This document shows positions 8,699 to 9,685 of a DNA stretch of 9,685 bases, piece by piece. Position numbers and translations under genes: made by a program. Source of the stretch: Acinetobacter sp. (GTDB lineage Bacteria > Pseudomonadota > Gammaproteobacteria > Pseudomonadales > Moraxellaceae). The first letter of the stretch is position 1. Every line of letters starts with the position of its first letter. The notes under the pieces were generated by a model. The model was not told the origin of the DNA. It saw nothing but the letters and a program-made list of their open reading frames with translations, and did not search any database. The stretch lies in contig JAUNHS010000064.1 in the NCBI GenBank assembly GCA_030523805.1, positions 1 to 9,685 of the forward strand, given 5' to 3'.

Positions 8699-8932
8699 TC
8701 AACTATCATTACGCTGTCTTAGCCATTCACGAAATGCTTGTTTATCTTTAGCAAGCCCTTTGGGTATGGAAACAATACCACTATCTAACGATGCCTGTAT
8801 GCGTTCCCGATCAAACACGACAGGGCTATAACTAGCAACCGCAGCAGCGACAAGCTCGGCTTCACTCATACCATAGTGGTGTGCTTTGGCAGTCAGCAGT
8901 TGTTGGTCTGCAGGGGGTAAGTCAATAAGCAT
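8699..8932 (-). CDS. Small antitoxin-like ribbon-helix-helix protein, no toxin beside it
   Basis: This 77-residue cytoplasmic protein has the layout of a ribbon-helix-helix DNA-binding antitoxin. There is a short N-terminal strand (MLIDLP), a helix (8-20), a GMS turn (21-23) and a second helix (24-35) ending in SY. A charged C-terminal tail (40-77, with a GIVSIPKGL segment and a basic FREWLRQR end) could bind a toxin. This is inferred from pattern, not from a recognised family name. The ATG at 8932 is firm, with AGGAG 8 nt upstream. In type II systems the toxin usually follows, but after this stop only 140 bp remain before rsmJ, which is convergent. No toxin-sized frame is present, so it is an orphan or the remnant of a pair. 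Upstream, 212 bp away and divergent, is the MNT/HEPN pair, which is probably a separate system. Confidence 0.65.
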   Translation of the reverse strand: MLIDLPPADQQLLTAKAHHYGMSEAELVAAAVASYSPVVFDRERIQASLDSGIVSIPKGLAKDKQAFREWLRQRNDS

Positions 8933-9008
8933 ATTTTGTACTCCTATTTTTTTAATATTTATACGACTATAATATCATTCATGGTTTTTGCACAAGTGAG
9001 ATAGTATT

Positions 9009-9062
9009 GGGCGTATGTGATACGCCCCTACCACTTCTACCACATAACTCCTACCACATAAC
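9009..9062. repeat. Palindromic repeat followed by 12-nt direct repeats
   Basis: A perfect 8-bp stem GGGCGTAT/ATACGCCC (9009-9016 and 9020-9027) with a GTG loop is followed by CCTACCAC. Then come two copies of CTACCACATAAC (9037-9048 and 9051-9062), 14 bp apart. Read on the other strand, the palindrome begins GTAGGGGCGTAT. From memory this style is common in REP-like intergenic repeats of several bacterial genera. It lies in the divergent gap between the antitoxin-like gene and the MNT gene, upstream of the latter's promoter. Confidence 0.6.
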
Positions 9063-9074
9063 AAATGATAATGT

Positions 9075-9107
9075 TTGCATTTACAAATAAATCAGATGTA
9101 ATATAAA
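9075..9107 (+). promoter_or_regulatory. Probable promoter of the MNT/HEPN operon
   Basis: Two overlapping options fit: TTTACA (9080-9085) and TATAAA (9102-9107) with a 16-bp spacer, or TTGCAT (9075-9080) and TAATAT (9099-9104) with an 18-bp spacer. Either would start transcription about 30-35 nt before the MNT gene ATG. The CTACCAC repeats lie just upstream and might be operator sites for autoregulation. Confidence 0.5.
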
Positions 9108-9144
9108 ATAAAATCATCCCCAAATCCGTAACATTGGAGTAACG

Positions 9145-9414
9145 ATGATTGACCGCAACGTGATTTTGTCTACCGCCAAACAGTTTGGACTAACTGATAT
9201 TAAAGTCTTTGGCTCACAAGCTCGTGGCGATGCAACAACTAAAAGCGATTTAGATTTGCTGGTTACACCAAATGCTCATACTACATTGTTTGATTTATGT
9301 GGTTTTAAAATGGAGCTTGAAGAAATTTTAGGTATTAAAGTTGATATTTTAACACCGAGAAGTTTACCGAAACGATTTGCAATGAATGTACTCAAGGACG
9401 CTCGCCCATTATGA
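9145..9414 (+). CDS. mntA: MNT-domain nucleotidyltransferase, antitoxin of a HEPN/MNT pair
   Basis: This minimal nucleotidyltransferase of the DNA polymerase beta superfamily (NTP_transf_2 fold) has 89 residues. It has the complete GSX10DXD motif: G23-S24 (GSQARG) and D35-L-D37 (SDLDLLV). A third likely metal-binding aspartate is D67 in KVDIL. In characterised systems such as Shewanella oneidensis MntA/HepT, this antitoxin adenylylates the HEPN toxin on a tyrosine next to its RX4H motif and so silences it. With all acidic residues present, an active enzyme is expected. GGAG lies 5 nt before the ATG. The stop overlaps the next ATG (ATGA at 9411-9414), showing translational coupling to the HEPN gene. 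It is shorter than the roughly 139-residue Shewanella protein and close to minimal MNTs such as HI0073. Confidence 0.88.
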   Translation: MIDRNVILSTAKQFGLTDIKVFGSQARGDATTKSDLDLLVTPNAHTTLFDLCGFKMELEEILGIKVDILTPRSLPKRFAMNVLKDARPL

Positions 9415-9685
9415 ATCGCAGCATTGACTATATCGCAAAAATGATTGAATTGTGCAATGACATTTGCTTATTTGTGGAAGGTATGGACGAAATGACCTTT
9501 TTAGCAGATAAACGTACGCAAAATGCAGTGGCGATGAGCTTAATTGCTTTGGGCGAAGTAGCAAATAAAATTCAGCAAAAAGCACCACAAATCATTGATG
9601 AATTTCCACATATTGCTTGGAAGTATATGCGTGGTATGCGTAATGTGATTGCACACGGCTATTTTGAATTAGATTTTGTAGTCGT
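9411..9685 (+). CDS. hepT: HEPN-domain RNase toxin (DUF86/HepT family), 3' end off the window
   Basis: The 91 codons visible encode a helical HEPN protein of the DUF86/HepT family. It includes QNAVAMSLIALGEVANKI (37-54), IAWKYMRGMRN (68-78) and the RX4HXY motif R77-NVIA-H82-G-Y84. Arg and His are the ribonuclease residues, and the tyrosine is the target of adenylylation by the MNT partner in the Shewanella system. HepT toxins cleave RNA (tRNA in some cases) and stop growth, protecting against phage or stabilising the locus. It overlaps the MNT gene by 4 nt (ATGA), so the two are co-translated and the antitoxin is made first. Family members are about 110-135 residues, so roughly 20-45 residues are missing beyond the window end. 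No frameshift is seen in the visible part. Confidence 0.9.
   Translation, partial: MNRSIDYIAKMIELCNDICLFVEGMDEMTFLADKRTQNAVAMSLIALGEVANKIQQKAPQIIDEFPHIAWKYMRGMRNVIAHGYFELDFVV

Noticed and set aside
9009..9062. CRISPR array
   Set aside because: Only two 12-nt copies with a 2-nt gap. There are no regular spacers and no cas genes.

Overview
The window looks like the chromosome of a low-GC gammaproteobacterium, most probably a member of the Moraxellaceae (Acinetobacter/Moraxella-like). The reasons are A/T-ending codon use, glutamine-rich proteins, the style of the small secreted proteins, and the presence of cobalamin-dependent MetH, UppP, TsaB and RsmJ. The family placement is inference from general resemblance, not from a search.

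Left part (1-2955): a 3'-truncated metH (B12-dependent methionine synthase) reads leftwards off the window edge from a good sigma70-type promoter. Middle part (2979-4180): two small leftward genes for exported proteins follow. One is a 130-residue periplasmic protein with codon use typical of high expression, closed by a strong terminator. The other is a 131-residue cysteine-rich lipoprotein with its own promoter. Neither has a function I recognise.

Centre (4206-5964): a PiT-family phosphate permease gene reads rightwards and ends in a textbook terminator. Immediately upstream are four 7-bp Pho-box half-sites in perfect 11-bp register, i.e. two tandem PhoB boxes. This implies that the permease is under phosphate-starvation control. 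The array lies between the divergent lipoprotein and permease promoters.

Right-centre (6058-8558): tsaB (tRNA t6A synthesis), uppP (undecaprenyl-diphosphate phosphatase) and rsmJ (16S rRNA m2G1516 methyltransferase) all read rightwards. uppP has its own extended -10 promoter and an unusual inverted-repeat cluster upstream. rsmJ follows uppP by 46 nt with a TTG start and good ribosome binding site, so the two are probably co-transcribed.

Right edge (8559-9685): this has accessory character. It holds repeat-like palindromes, a lone leftward antitoxin-like ribbon-helix-helix protein with no toxin beside it, and a rightward MNT nucleotidyltransferase / HEPN ribonuclease toxin-antitoxin pair. That pair has an ATGA overlap and a complete RX4HXY motif, and its HEPN gene is cut by the window end. 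No stretch longer than 300 bases lacks a gene. I saw no tRNA, rRNA, CRISPR array, transposase or riboswitch.
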